A DNA stretch of 64,000 bases from positions 7,180,515 through 7,244,514 of the forward strand of contig NZ_CP101750.1 of NCBI RefSeq assembly GCF_026810505.1. The letters run 5' to 3'. The DNA is from Streptomyces sp. Je 1-369. Lineage in GTDB: Bacteria; Actinomycetota; Actinomycetes; Streptomycetales; Streptomycetaceae. Made by a program: the position numbers and the translations under genes. The notes beneath the pieces were generated by a model. The model was not told the origin of the DNA, did not search any database, and saw only the letters and a program-made list of their open reading frames with translations. The number at the start of each line of letters is the position of its first letter. Position 1 is the first letter of the stretch. Positions 1 to 7,524 of this stretch are shown here, piece by piece.

Positions 1-496
1 TGCCCGGCGAGGGGAGGTGCGGGCGGCGGATCTCGAAGTGCACCGAGGCGATGACCTGCCGTCCCTCATCGAGGAGCGCGCCGATCTCGGCGACGGAGAG
101 GTGCCGGTGGACTTCGGCTTCGACGCCGAACGCGTCGCGCGCGTACTCGGCGAACGGGGCGTAGATCATGCCCTTGATCACCCCGTCCACCTCCGTGTAG
201 GCGCCGTACTTGAGCGCGCCGTCCCGCAGTTCGAACAGGGGCGGCGCGGACGGGCCGAGGGCCATCCGGAAGCACGTCAGGCCGCACAGGTGGCCGCACC
301 AGCGCGCGTAGTCGTCGAGGGTGGCGGCGCCCGAGGTGCGCCAGGCCGGGTCGGCGGCGCGGTCGAAGCCCTCGTACACGATGGGCGCGACGAGGTCGGG
401 CGAGGCGAACTGCGTGAGGACGGGGCGTCCGCAGTCGGTACAGGGCGGCACGGTGCTCCCGGCGGTCGGCGCCGTCACCGGCGTCACTGGTGTCAC
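1..496 (-). CDS. C39-like cysteine peptidase domain protein (3' part cut by window)
   Basis: About 165 residues are visible from a GTG start that overlaps the stop of the upstream aminotransferase (GTGA), so the two are probably translationally coupled; the C-terminus lies outside the window. The visible part has a short CxxC knuckle (CTDCGRP) near residue 20, then YEGFDRAADPAWR, a GHLCGLTCFRMAL segment that looks like the Cys motif of papain-like C39-type domains, and ASVHFEIRRP, which could carry the His. I infer a peptidase-like fold of the kind seen in Streptomyces C39-like proteins; substrate unknown. The fold call is moderate, the coding call is strong. Confidence 0.6.
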   Translation of the reverse strand, partial: MTPVTPVTAPTAGSTVPPCTDCGRPVLTQFASPDLVAPIVYEGFDRAADPAWRTSGAATLDDYARWCGHLCGLTCFRMALGPSAPPLFELRDGALKYGAYTEVDGVIKGMIYAPFAEYARDAFGVEAEVHRHLSVAEIGALLDEGRQVIASVHFEIRRPHLPSPG

Positions 497-1704
497 TGAC
501 GGTAGCCGCTCAGGAAGCGGCCGATGCGGCTGATCGCCGCGTCCAGGTCGTCGGCGTACGGAAGCGTGAGGATGCGGAAGTGGTCGGGGCGGGCCCAGTT
601 GAAGCCCGTTCCCTGGACGACCTGGATCTTCTCCTGGAGGAGGAGGTCGAGCACGAACTTCTCGTCGTCGTGGATCGGGTGGACCTTCGGGTCCAGACGC
701 GGGAAAGCGTACAGGGCGCCCTTCGGCTTCACGCACGAGACGCCGGGGATCTCGTTCAGCTTCTCCCAGGCCTTGTCGCGCTGCTCGTGCAGGCGGCCGC
801 CCGGCGCGGTGAGTTCACGGATGGACTGGCGGCCGCCGAGCGCGGCCTGGATGGCGTACTGGGCGGGGGCATTCGGGCACAGTCGCATGGAGGCGAGCAT
901 CGTCAGCCCCTCCAGGTAGCTCTTGGCGTGCTGCTGCGGCCCGGTGACGACCATCCACCCGGACCGGAAACCGGCCACCCTGTACGTCTTCGAAAGACCG
1001 CAGAAGGTGAGGACGACGAGGTCGGGGGCGAGGGCGGCGACGCTGTGGTGCACGGCGTCGTCGTACAGGATCTGGTCGTAGATCTCGTCGGCGAAGACCA
1101 TCAGGCCGTGGCGGCGGGCCAGGTCGAGGATGCCCTCCAGGATCTCCTTCGGATAGACCGCGCCCGTGGGGTTGTTGGGGTTGATGATCACGACGGCCTT
1201 GGTGCGGTCGGTGATCTTCGAGGCCATGTCGTCGAGGTCGGGGTACCAGTCGGCGGACTCGTCACATACGTAGTGGACGGCCTTGCCTCCGGAGAGGGTC
1301 GTCACGGCGGTCCACAGGGGGAAGTCGGGGGCCGGGATGAGGACTTCGTCGCCGTCCTCCAGTAGGGCCTGCACTGCCATCGTGACCAGCTCGGACACGC
1401 CGTTGCCGAGAAAAACGTCGTCTACGGAGACGTCGTCCAGACCGAGCGCCTGGTAGCGCTGGGCCACGGCGCGGCGGGCGGAGAGGACACCGCGCGAGTC
1501 CGTGTAGCCGTGCGCCTGGGGGAGCATCCGGATCATGTCCTGGACGATTTCCTCGGGCGCCTCGAAGCCGAAGAGCGCGGGGTTGCCGGTGTTGAGGCGC
1601 AGGACGCTGTGGCCCGCCTCCTCCAGTGCGTTGGCGTGCTCGATGACGGGGCCCCGGATCTCGTAACAGACCTCGCTGAGCTTGCTCGACTGCCGGAACT
1701 CCAT
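493..1704 (-). CDS. alaA: PLP-dependent aminotransferase, AlaA-like
   Basis: Predicted 403-residue class I/II aminotransferase of the glutamate-pyruvate (alanine-synthesising) group, cytoplasmic, PLP-bound. Visible motifs: NTGNPALFGF and GYTDSRG near the N-terminus, INPNNPTGAVY, FADEIYDQILY and the PLP-lysine segment GLSKTYRVAGFRSGW. The start at 1704 (MEFRQSSKL) fits the family; the open frame runs 36 codons further upstream but that part lies in the divergent promoter region. The family converts glutamate plus pyruvate to alanine plus 2-oxoglutarate. It is divergent from the HxlR gene and shares a 106-bp spacer with candidate operators. Confidence 0.9.
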   Translation of the reverse strand: MEFRQSSKLSEVCYEIRGPVIEHANALEEAGHSVLRLNTGNPALFGFEAPEEIVQDMIRMLPQAHGYTDSRGVLSARRAVAQRYQALGLDDVSVDDVFLGNGVSELVTMAVQALLEDGDEVLIPAPDFPLWTAVTTLSGGKAVHYVCDESADWYPDLDDMASKITDRTKAVVIINPNNPTGAVYPKEILEGILDLARRHGLMVFADEIYDQILYDDAVHHSVAALAPDLVVLTFCGLSKTYRVAGFRSGWMVVTGPQQHAKSYLEGLTMLASMRLCPNAPAQYAIQAALGGRQSIRELTAPGGRLHEQRDKAWEKLNEIPGVSCVKPKGALYAFPRLDPKVHPIHDDEKFVLDLLLQEKIQVVQGTGFNWARPDHFRILTLPYADDLDAAISRIGRFLSGYRQ

Positions 1705-1743
1705 GCGTTGCGCCTCCCGTGACGGTGCCACTGACGTGTGCCA

Positions 1744-1788
1744 CTTGGTGTTGCTTGGTTTTACCAAGTCCCCGCTTGGAAAGTCCAA
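1744..1788. promoter_or_regulatory. CTTGG-type operator cluster between alaA and the HxlR gene
   Basis: The divergent spacer holds CTTGGT (1744-1749), an inverted repeat CTTGGT-ttt-ACCAAG (1754-1768) and TTGGA-AAG-TCCAA (1776-1788). HxlR proteins bind as dimers to short palindromes and often regulate a divergent neighbour, so these are plausible operators. Binding is inferred, the repeats are seen. Confidence 0.5.
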
Positions 1789-1810
1789 CAACTTGCATAG
1801 ACTATGTCGC

Positions 1811-2512
1811 ATGCCACCTCAGTCGTCCCGGCCGCCCCAGCCACCTCAGACGTCCCGGCCGCCCCGGCCGACCGCCGCCGCCCGGCCCCGCCGAAGCTAC
1901 GACCAGTACTGCGCCGCGGCCCGGGGCCTCGACGCCGTGGGCGACCGCTGGACCCTCCTGATCGTCCGGGAACTGCTCGCCGGCCCGCGCCGCTACACCG
2001 ACCTGCACGCCGACCTGCCCGGCGTCAGCACGGACGTTCTGGCGTCGCGCCTGAAGGACATGGAACAACTGGGCCTGAGCGCCCGCCGCAAGCTCCCCCC
2101 GCCCGCGGCGGCGTACGTCTACGAACTCACGGACCGGGGGCGCGAGTTGCTGCCGGTCCTCCAGGCCCTCGCCGCCTGGGGCGCCCCCGCGCTGGCGGAA
2201 CGCGGGCCCACGGACGCGGTACGGGCGCACTGGTTCGCGCTGCCGCTGCTGCGGTCCCTGGCGGCACTGGACGCGGAAGGGGTGCTGGAGGTGCGGCTCG
2301 ACGAGGGGGTGTTCCACGTGTGGACGGGCGGAGGTGCGGAGGGGTACGGCGAGGGAGAGGCTCCCGGGGAGCCCGACGCCCGTATCGCCTTGGACGCGGC
2401 GACGTGCGCGGCGGTCGTCCGGGGTGAACTCACGCTCGGCGAGGGCGTGCGGGACGGCCGGATCGAGCTCATCGGTGAGGGCGTCCTGGCGAAGGCCCTG
2501 CGCGCGACCTGA
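1811..2512 (+). CDS. HxlR-family regulator with C-terminal SCP2-like domain
   Basis: 233 residues. After a Pro/Arg-rich N-terminal extension (about 28 residues) comes the winged helix of the HxlR/MarR-like group: CAAARGLDAVGDRWTLLIVR, GPRRYTDL, GVSTDVLASRLKDMEQLGL and YELTDRGRELLPVL. Residues from about 130 on (LEVRLDEGVFHVW... IALDAATCAAVVRGELTL) resemble the SCP2 sterol-carrier-like extension found in a subset of actinobacterial HxlR proteins. ATG at 1811 is chosen because the frame upstream enters the promoter region. It is divergent from the aminotransferase, which is its likely target along with itself. Ligand unknown. Confidence 0.85.
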   Translation: MPPQSSRPPQPPQTSRPPRPTAAARPRRSYDQYCAAARGLDAVGDRWTLLIVRELLAGPRRYTDLHADLPGVSTDVLASRLKDMEQLGLSARRKLPPPAAAYVYELTDRGRELLPVLQALAAWGAPALAERGPTDAVRAHWFALPLLRSLAALDAEGVLEVRLDEGVFHVWTGGGAEGYGEGEAPGEPDARIALDAATCAAVVRGELTLGEGVRDGRIELIGEGVLAKALRAT

Positions 2513-2532
2513 CCGCATGGATAACCGGTTAC

Positions 2533-2573
2533 GTTCCTAGGGGTATTAGGTTTAACCTAATACCCCTAGGAAC
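2533..2573. promoter_or_regulatory. Perfect 41-bp palindrome upstream of the TetR gene
   Basis: Two perfect 20-bp arms (2533-2552 and 2554-2573) are separated by one T, 17 bp before the TetR start codon. The core is AGGTTTAACCT and the arm ends are GTTCCTAGG/CCTAGGAAC. It is AT-richer than the surroundings. TetR-family dimers bind palindromes of this kind and repress their own gene. The length would allow two dimers. Confidence 0.75.
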
Positions 2574-2590
2574 AACTGGAAGGGGTATCC

Positions 2591-3217
2591 ATGGTGAGGG
2601 CCGGACTGACGGCGGAGCGGGTGACGTTCGCAGGCGCCGAGCTGGCGGACGAGGTCGGACTCGACCGGCTGACCATGTCCCAGGTGGCGCGGCGGCTGGG
2701 CGTGAAGGACGCGAGTCTCTACGCGCACGTCCGTGGCCTGGAGGATCTGCGGGGCCGGATCGCGCTGCTGGCGGCGGACGAGAAGACGATCCGCATCGCG
2801 GAGGCGACGGCGGGGCGGTCGGGCAAGGACGCGCTCGTCGCGTTCGCGGACGCGTGGCGCGACTACGCCCGCCGGTACCCCGGCCGCTACACGGCCACGC
2901 AGACCCCGATCGACATCGACCCCGCGCTGGCCGCGGACGCGCCGGGTCCGCGGCGTGCGGTCGAGCTGACGTACGGCATGCTGCGCGCCTACGGGCTGGC
3001 CGAACCCGACCTGACCGACGCGGTCCGCTTGCTGCGCAGCACGTTCCACGGGTTCGTCGCGCTGGAGGCGGCGGGCGGCTTCGCGCACCGGCGCCCGGCG
3101 CAGGACTCCTGGAGCCGCGCACTCGACGCCCTGCACACCCTGCTCGAGCACTGGCCCGCGCCCGAGGGCGAAGAGGGAGAAGAAGTGGGAGAAGAAGAGG
3201 GAGAAAAGGAAGCATGA
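2591..3217 (+). CDS. TetR-family regulator
   Basis: 208 residues. The N-terminal helix-turn-helix is clear: AGAELADEVGLDRLTMSQVA, then RRLGVKDASLYAHVRGLEDLR. The ligand-binding half (residues 80-190) resembles the WHG-type C-terminal domain of actinobacterial TetR proteins. The C-terminus is an acidic EEGEEVGEEEGEKEA tail. It overlaps the hydrolase gene by 4 bases (ATGA), so the pair is one operon, and a perfect palindrome lies directly upstream, which suggests autorepression and co-control of the hydrolase. Confidence 0.9.
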   Translation: MVRAGLTAERVTFAGAELADEVGLDRLTMSQVARRLGVKDASLYAHVRGLEDLRGRIALLAADEKTIRIAEATAGRSGKDALVAFADAWRDYARRYPGRYTATQTPIDIDPALAADAPGPRRAVELTYGMLRAYGLAEPDLTDAVRLLRSTFHGFVALEAAGGFAHRRPAQDSWSRALDALHTLLEHWPAPEGEEGEEVGEEEGEKEA

Positions 3218-4050
3218 CCGAGCCGACCGTCGGAACCCTGCGCGTGAACGGCGCGACCCTGCACTACGAAGTACGCGGCCACGGCCCGCTCCTGCTCCTC
3301 ATCCCGGGCGGCACGGGCGGCGCCGCCTCCCTCACCACGGTGGCCACCGCCCTGGCCGACACCCACACGGTGGCGACCTACGACCCGCGGGGAATGGCCG
3401 GGAGCAAGCTGGACGACCCCGGGGCCGAGCAGCGGGTGGAGGAGCACGCCGAGGACGCGCTGCGGCTCCTCGACCTGCTCTCGCCCGAGGCGCCCGCCCG
3501 GGTGTTCGGCTCCAGTTCGGGAGCGATCGCCGCCCTCCACCTCCTCCTCACCCACCCGGAACGCGTGGAGCGTGTCGTCGTACACGAACCGCCGGTGGTG
3601 GAAGTCCTCCCGGACGCGGCCACGCACCGCGCACTGCTCGCGCGGGTGGGGGAAACGTTCCGCGACCAGGGGCTGATGCCGGCGATGGCCGTGTTCGCCG
3701 CGGGCCTGCGCGAGGACGGTGCCGCCGCCCGGCCCGTACCTCCGACGGAACTCGCGCCGCAGGCGGCGGCACGGGCCGAGCAGACCATGGGCGACCTGCC
3801 GTACTTCGTCGGCCGCATCGTGCCGAGCTTCATGTCCTACGCACCCGACATCGCCCGGCTCGCCGCCGTCTCGGACCGGCTCGTGCTCGCCTGCGGCCAG
3901 GACTCGCGCGGCGAGCTCCCCTACCGCCCTGCCGCGTTCCTGGCCGAGCGGCTCGGCAAGGAACTCCGGCACTTTCCCGGCGGACACGTCGGCCTGACGA
4001 CCCACCCGGCCGAGTTCGGCGCACGCCTCCGCGAGGCACTGCACGCGTAG
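3214..4050 (+). CDS. Alpha/beta-fold hydrolase
   Basis: 278 residues, no signal peptide. Oxyanion region LLLLIPGGTGGAASL, the YDPRGMAGS turn, nucleophile elbow GSSSGAIAALHLL (Gly-Ser-Ser-Ser-Gly, catalytic Ser expected in the middle), and a C-terminal FPGGHVGLTTHPAEFG giving the His. This is the standard layout of small alpha/beta hydrolases (esterase/lipase-like). Substrate is not predictable. It is translationally coupled to the TetR gene, so its substrate or product may be the TetR ligand (inference). Confidence 0.88.
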   Translation: MTEPTVGTLRVNGATLHYEVRGHGPLLLLIPGGTGGAASLTTVATALADTHTVATYDPRGMAGSKLDDPGAEQRVEEHAEDALRLLDLLSPEAPARVFGSSSGAIAALHLLLTHPERVERVVVHEPPVVEVLPDAATHRALLARVGETFRDQGLMPAMAVFAAGLREDGAAARPVPPTELAPQAAARAEQTMGDLPYFVGRIVPSFMSYAPDIARLAAVSDRLVLACGQDSRGELPYRPAAFLAERLGKELRHFPGGHVGLTTHPAEFGARLREALHA

Positions 4051-4144
4051 AAGCGAGGGAGCGGTGATTTTCCGCGCCCGCCGCGGTCATACCTCCGTCG
4101 AGACCTCATGAACAGGGGTACCTCATGGACAGGCGGTATCAGTG

Positions 4145-4414
4145 ATGGACAAGCAGTTCACCGCGACCCTGCGGAAGAGCCCGGCCGTCGGCGGCTGGAC
4201 CTACGTCGTATGGCCCGAATCGGCCGAGTTCTTCGGCACCCGCGGCCTGGTGAAGGTCCGCGGCACGATCGACGGCCATCCGTTCGCCAGTTCGTTCATG
4301 GCGCTGGGAGACGGCACGCACAAGCTGCCGGTGAAGGCGGAGGTGCGCAAGGCGATCGGCAAAGGGGAGGGGGACACCGTGACGGTCCACTTGGAGGAGC
4401 GGCTGAACGCCTGA
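4145..4414 (+). CDS. DUF1905 domain protein
   Basis: 89 residues (ATG 4145; GTG at 4142 is an in-frame alternative). The protein is a compact beta-rich DUF1905 domain: [58 protein letters not shown] and [11 protein letters not shown]. The family is small, cytoplasmic and of unknown function. Single-gene unit; the following 85 bp before the serine hydrolase show no gene. Confidence 0.85.
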   Translation: MDKQFTATLRKSPAVGGWTYVVWPESAEFFGTRGLVKVRGTIDGHPFASSFMALGDGTHKLPVKAEVRKAIGKGEGDTVTVHLEERLNA

Positions 4415-4563
4415 CGCACGTCCGTCCCCACGCCGCCACGCCGATGTATCGCGGACATATCCAAAAAGGCATACGTCGCCGCAACAGCCCCGCGTCTTGA
4501 GTGGAGCCACGGACCGCCGCGTACCGACGGACGGCCGGTCCGTCGATCAGGAGGGGGCGTGGC

Positions 4564-5826
4564 ATGGGCTCGGAACCCGTACGGAGTGTGGGGCGGCGGC
4601 GGTTGCTCGGATGGGGCGGGTGGGGCGGTCTGGCGGCCGCCGGTGTGGCGGCGGGAGGAGCGCAGCTGGTGGGCGCCCGGTCCGCGCGTGCCGCCCCGAC
4701 GGCTTCCCGGGCCGTCCCACGGGACGCGCGACCGGGCGGAGCCTACGACCGCTACGTGGCGAAGCTGGCCGCCGAGGACAAGTTCTCCGGCGTCGTACTG
4801 CTGTCGCACCGGGGCCGGACGGTGTTGTCGCGCAGCTACGGAATGGCGGACAAGGAGAAGGGGATCCGCAACCACGAGGGCGTCGCGTTCAACCTGTCGT
4901 CGGCGGGCAAGCCGTTCGGCGCGGTGGCCGTCCTGCAGCTGGCGCAGCGGGGCAGGCTGCGACTCTCGGACACGGTGGGCACCCACCTGAAGGGCTTCCC
5001 CGAGGAGATCGCCGAGAAGGTGACCATCCACCATCTGCTCTCCGGCATCTCCGGGCTGAACACCCCGGACGAGGACCTGCAACGCGTCTTCCGGAGCCGG
5101 GAGGAGGTGCGCGAGTTCCACGAGAAGTGGGCCCGGCAGGCGAGACCGGTGGCCCCGCCCGGTACGCCCACCGACCACGCCGGTGCCGAGGTCGCCATCC
5201 CGGCACTGATCGTGGAGGCGGTGACCGGCATGACGTACTGGGACTACGTGGAGGAGCACGTCTTCAAACGGTGTGGCATGACCGGCACGGCGTTCTTCAC
5301 CAGACCGCAGTGGCTCACCGACCCGCACATCGCGCACTCGTACATGCGCCAGGGCGACGGCAGCCGCGTGGACGCCGTCCGCAACCTGGACAAGGGCAGC
5401 CCGGACCCGTTCCAACTGGGCAAGAACCCGGCCCGCAGCTACATCGACTTCCCCGGGGACGGCGGCTTCGCCACGGCACCGGACCTGGTCCGCTTCGCCC
5501 AGGCGCTGGGCGACGGAACGGTACTCGACCGGCCCTACGCCGAACTCCTCACCGCTCCGAAGATCCCCCTGGCCCCGCAGGGAGGCGGCCTGCGAGCCGA
5601 CCGGTCCACTCCGGCCGACGCGGCGTTCGCGACGTACATGATGCCGGTGAGCCTCATCGACGGGCAGTGGCTGAACGGCCGCGCGGGCGTCAACCCCGGC
5701 AGCCTCGCCAGCTGGAACATCTACCCGGACAGCGGGTGGGTCGGCGTCATTCTCGGCAATTACGACGACGTCCCGTTCACGGAGATCATCGAGCAGGAGA
5801 TGCGGGCCGTCCTCGGCCCGACCTGA
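4564..5826 (+). CDS. Secreted serine hydrolase, beta-lactamase/D-Ala-D-Ala carboxypeptidase fold
   Basis: 420 residues from ATG 4564, preceded by a strong AGGAGG-like site; the frame extends upstream but this start fits the ribosome site. The N-terminus VGRRRLLGWGGWGGLAAAG looks like a Tat signal followed by an ARAAP cleavage region. The serine hydrolase core follows: SAGK (S113, K116) is the SxxK motif. The place where this family has YxN reads TDHAGAEV, so Tyr is replaced by His (about 205) and Asn by Gly. Exported, likely acting on peptidoglycan-like or ester substrates; activity is uncertain because of the altered second motif. Confidence 0.82.
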   Translation: MGSEPVRSVGRRRLLGWGGWGGLAAAGVAAGGAQLVGARSARAAPTASRAVPRDARPGGAYDRYVAKLAAEDKFSGVVLLSHRGRTVLSRSYGMADKEKGIRNHEGVAFNLSSAGKPFGAVAVLQLAQRGRLRLSDTVGTHLKGFPEEIAEKVTIHHLLSGISGLNTPDEDLQRVFRSREEVREFHEKWARQARPVAPPGTPTDHAGAEVAIPALIVEAVTGMTYWDYVEEHVFKRCGMTGTAFFTRPQWLTDPHIAHSYMRQGDGSRVDAVRNLDKGSPDPFQLGKNPARSYIDFPGDGGFATAPDLVRFAQALGDGTVLDRPYAELLTAPKIPLAPQGGGLRADRSTPADAAFATYMMPVSLIDGQWLNGRAGVNPGSLASWNIYPDSGWVGVILGNYDDVPFTEIIEQEMRAVLGPT

Positions 5827-5892
5827 TCGCGCTGATCGTGCACGCGAAAACCTGATCGTGCCCGCACCGGCCTCGGGCATACAGTGGCCGGT

Positions 5893-6798
5893 GTGCTGCG
5901 TGAAGTGACTGCTGTCCGGTATGTGAACCCGCTGCGGACCGGCGGGTCCGTGCCCGGTGTCGTCGAGGCCGACGACCTCGGTACGTACGTCGTCAAGTTC
6001 ACCGGATCCGCCCAGGGCCGCAAGGCGCTCGTCGCCGAGATCATCGTCGGCGAGCTCGCGCGCCGCCTCGGCCTGCGCTTCCCCGAGCTGGTCCTGGTCC
6101 ACTTCGACCCGGCGGTCGGCGCCGACGAACCGCACCAGGAGGTCCAGGACCTGCTGCGAGCCAGCGCAGGCCTCAACCTCGGCATGGACCTGCTGCCGGG
6201 CGCCGCGGACTTCACACCGGAGGCGATCGACGTCGACCCGCTGGAGGCGGGCAAGGTCGTCTGGCTCGACGCCCTCACCGCCAACGTCGACCGCACGGTG
6301 CACAGTTCGAACCTGATGATCTGGCCCACGTTCGGCGTGCACGAGCCGAAGCTGTGGCTCATCGACCACGGCGCCGCGCTCGTCTTCCACCACCGCTGGG
6401 GCGCCTCCGCCCCCGACAAGGAGTACGACTTCCGGCACCACGCCCTCGGTTCGTACGGCCCGGACATGGCGGCCGCCGACGCCCAACTGGCGCCCCTCGT
6501 CACCGAGGACGTCCTCCGCGAGATCGTCGCCCTCGTCCCCGACGCGTGGCTCGCCGACGAGCCGGGCTTCGACTCGCCGGACGCGGTGCGCGAGGCGTAC
6601 GTGGGGCACCTCCTGGCCCGTGCCCGCGCATCGGCGGCCTGGCTGCCCACGGGCTTCCCCTCCCGCGACGAACTGGCCGCCGCCGACGCCCGGCGCGCCG
6701 CCGCCACCGAGAAGGGCCGGCCCGCCTGGCTGAAGCGCGTCCCCGATCTGCACGGGAAGCCCGCGGCCCAGCAGGACTGGTCGACCCATCTCGGATGA
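5893..6798 (+). CDS. HipA-like kinase family protein
   Basis: 301 residues from GTG 5893 (MLREVTAVRYVNPL fits the family; GTG 5884 is an alternative). Family features seen: GTYVVKFTGSAQGRKALVAE (phosphate-binding/lysine strand), GELARRLGL, the catalytic-type WLDALTANVDR-x-SSN segment and LWLIDHGAALVFHH with the metal-binding Asp. Known members are called HipA-family kinases, but no HipB-like antitoxin is next to it, so this is probably not a toxin-antitoxin pair. Function unknown. It converges on the fasciclin gene with a 24-bp gap. Confidence 0.8.
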   Translation: MLREVTAVRYVNPLRTGGSVPGVVEADDLGTYVVKFTGSAQGRKALVAEIIVGELARRLGLRFPELVLVHFDPAVGADEPHQEVQDLLRASAGLNLGMDLLPGAADFTPEAIDVDPLEAGKVVWLDALTANVDRTVHSSNLMIWPTFGVHEPKLWLIDHGAALVFHHRWGASAPDKEYDFRHHALGSYGPDMAAADAQLAPLVTEDVLREIVALVPDAWLADEPGFDSPDAVREAYVGHLLARARASAAWLPTGFPSRDELAAADARRAAATEKGRPAWLKRVPDLHGKPAAQQDWSTHLG

Positions 6799-6822
6799 TG
6801 ACAGCTCCGACAGGAGCCGGTC

Positions 6823-7464
6823 TCAGCCCTTCGGCATCAGGACCGTGTCGATGATGTGCACGTCGGCGTTGGCCGTCCGGACGTTGCCGCAGACGACGTT
6901 CGCCGAGTCGTTCACCTGGTACGACTCCCCCGAACCGGACGTCGTGAGCTTCGACTTCTCCAGCGTCTCGTAGGAGCCGCTCTTCAGGTCCTCGGGCGCC
7001 AGCCGCTGGCCGACCACGTGGTACGTGAGGATCTTGGTGAGCTGGGCCTTGTCGTTGAGGACCTTGTCCAGGTCGGCCTTGGGGATCTTCGCGAAGGCGT
7101 CGTTCGTCGGCGCGAAGACGGTGATGTCCTTGGCGTTGTTCAACGTGTCGACCAGGCCGGCCTTCTTGACCGCGGTCACCAGCGTGGACAGGTCGGGGTT
7201 GTTCGACGCGGCCGTGGCCACGGGGTCCTTCGCCATGCCGGCGAAGCTGCCCTTGCCGTCCTCGGGCACGGACGAACAGGCGGGCCCGAACGGCTCCGTC
7301 ATCGATCCCATCGCCTCGGACGGTTCGGCCGACGCGCTCTTGGAGGGGCTGTCAGCGGCGCTGTCCGAGCTGCCGTCCGAGCAGGCCGCCAGAGCGAGGG
7401 GGAGGATCGCGGCCGAGGCTACGGCGATGGCGGCGCGGCGGACACGGGGGGCTGTGGTGTTCAT
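6823..7464 (-). CDS. Fasciclin-domain lipoprotein
   Basis: 213 residues from ATG 7464. Signal peptide with lipobox LALAAC places it on the outer face of the membrane. After a Ser/Asp-rich linker comes one FAS1 domain: NPDLSTLVTAVKKAGLVDTL, ITVFAPTNDAFAKIP, ILTYHVVGQRL and the terminal ANADVHIIDTVLMPKG. FAS1 domains mediate adhesion. Mycobacterial SigK controls the FAS1 proteins MPT70/MPT83, and here a SigK-RskA pair lies 2.5 kb away on the same strand. It sits 60 bp downstream of the molybdo-oxidoreductase gene and may be co-transcribed with it. Confidence 0.9.
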   Translation of the reverse strand: MNTTAPRVRRAAIAVASAAILPLALAACSDGSSDSAADSPSKSASAEPSEAMGSMTEPFGPACSSVPEDGKGSFAGMAKDPVATAASNNPDLSTLVTAVKKAGLVDTLNNAKDITVFAPTNDAFAKIPKADLDKVLNDKAQLTKILTYHVVGQRLAPEDLKSGSYETLEKSKLTTSGSGESYQVNDSANVVCGNVRTANADVHIIDTVLMPKG

Positions 7465-7524
7465 GACTTCTCCCAAGAGACGAGTGGGCGTACCTGTGCA
7501 TGGAGCGTGCTGCGCTGTCCTGGG

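Noticed and set aside
5884..6798. HipA toxin of a toxin-antitoxin pair
   Set aside because: No HipB-like HTH gene overlaps or adjoins; the family occurs widely as a lone gene in Streptomyces.
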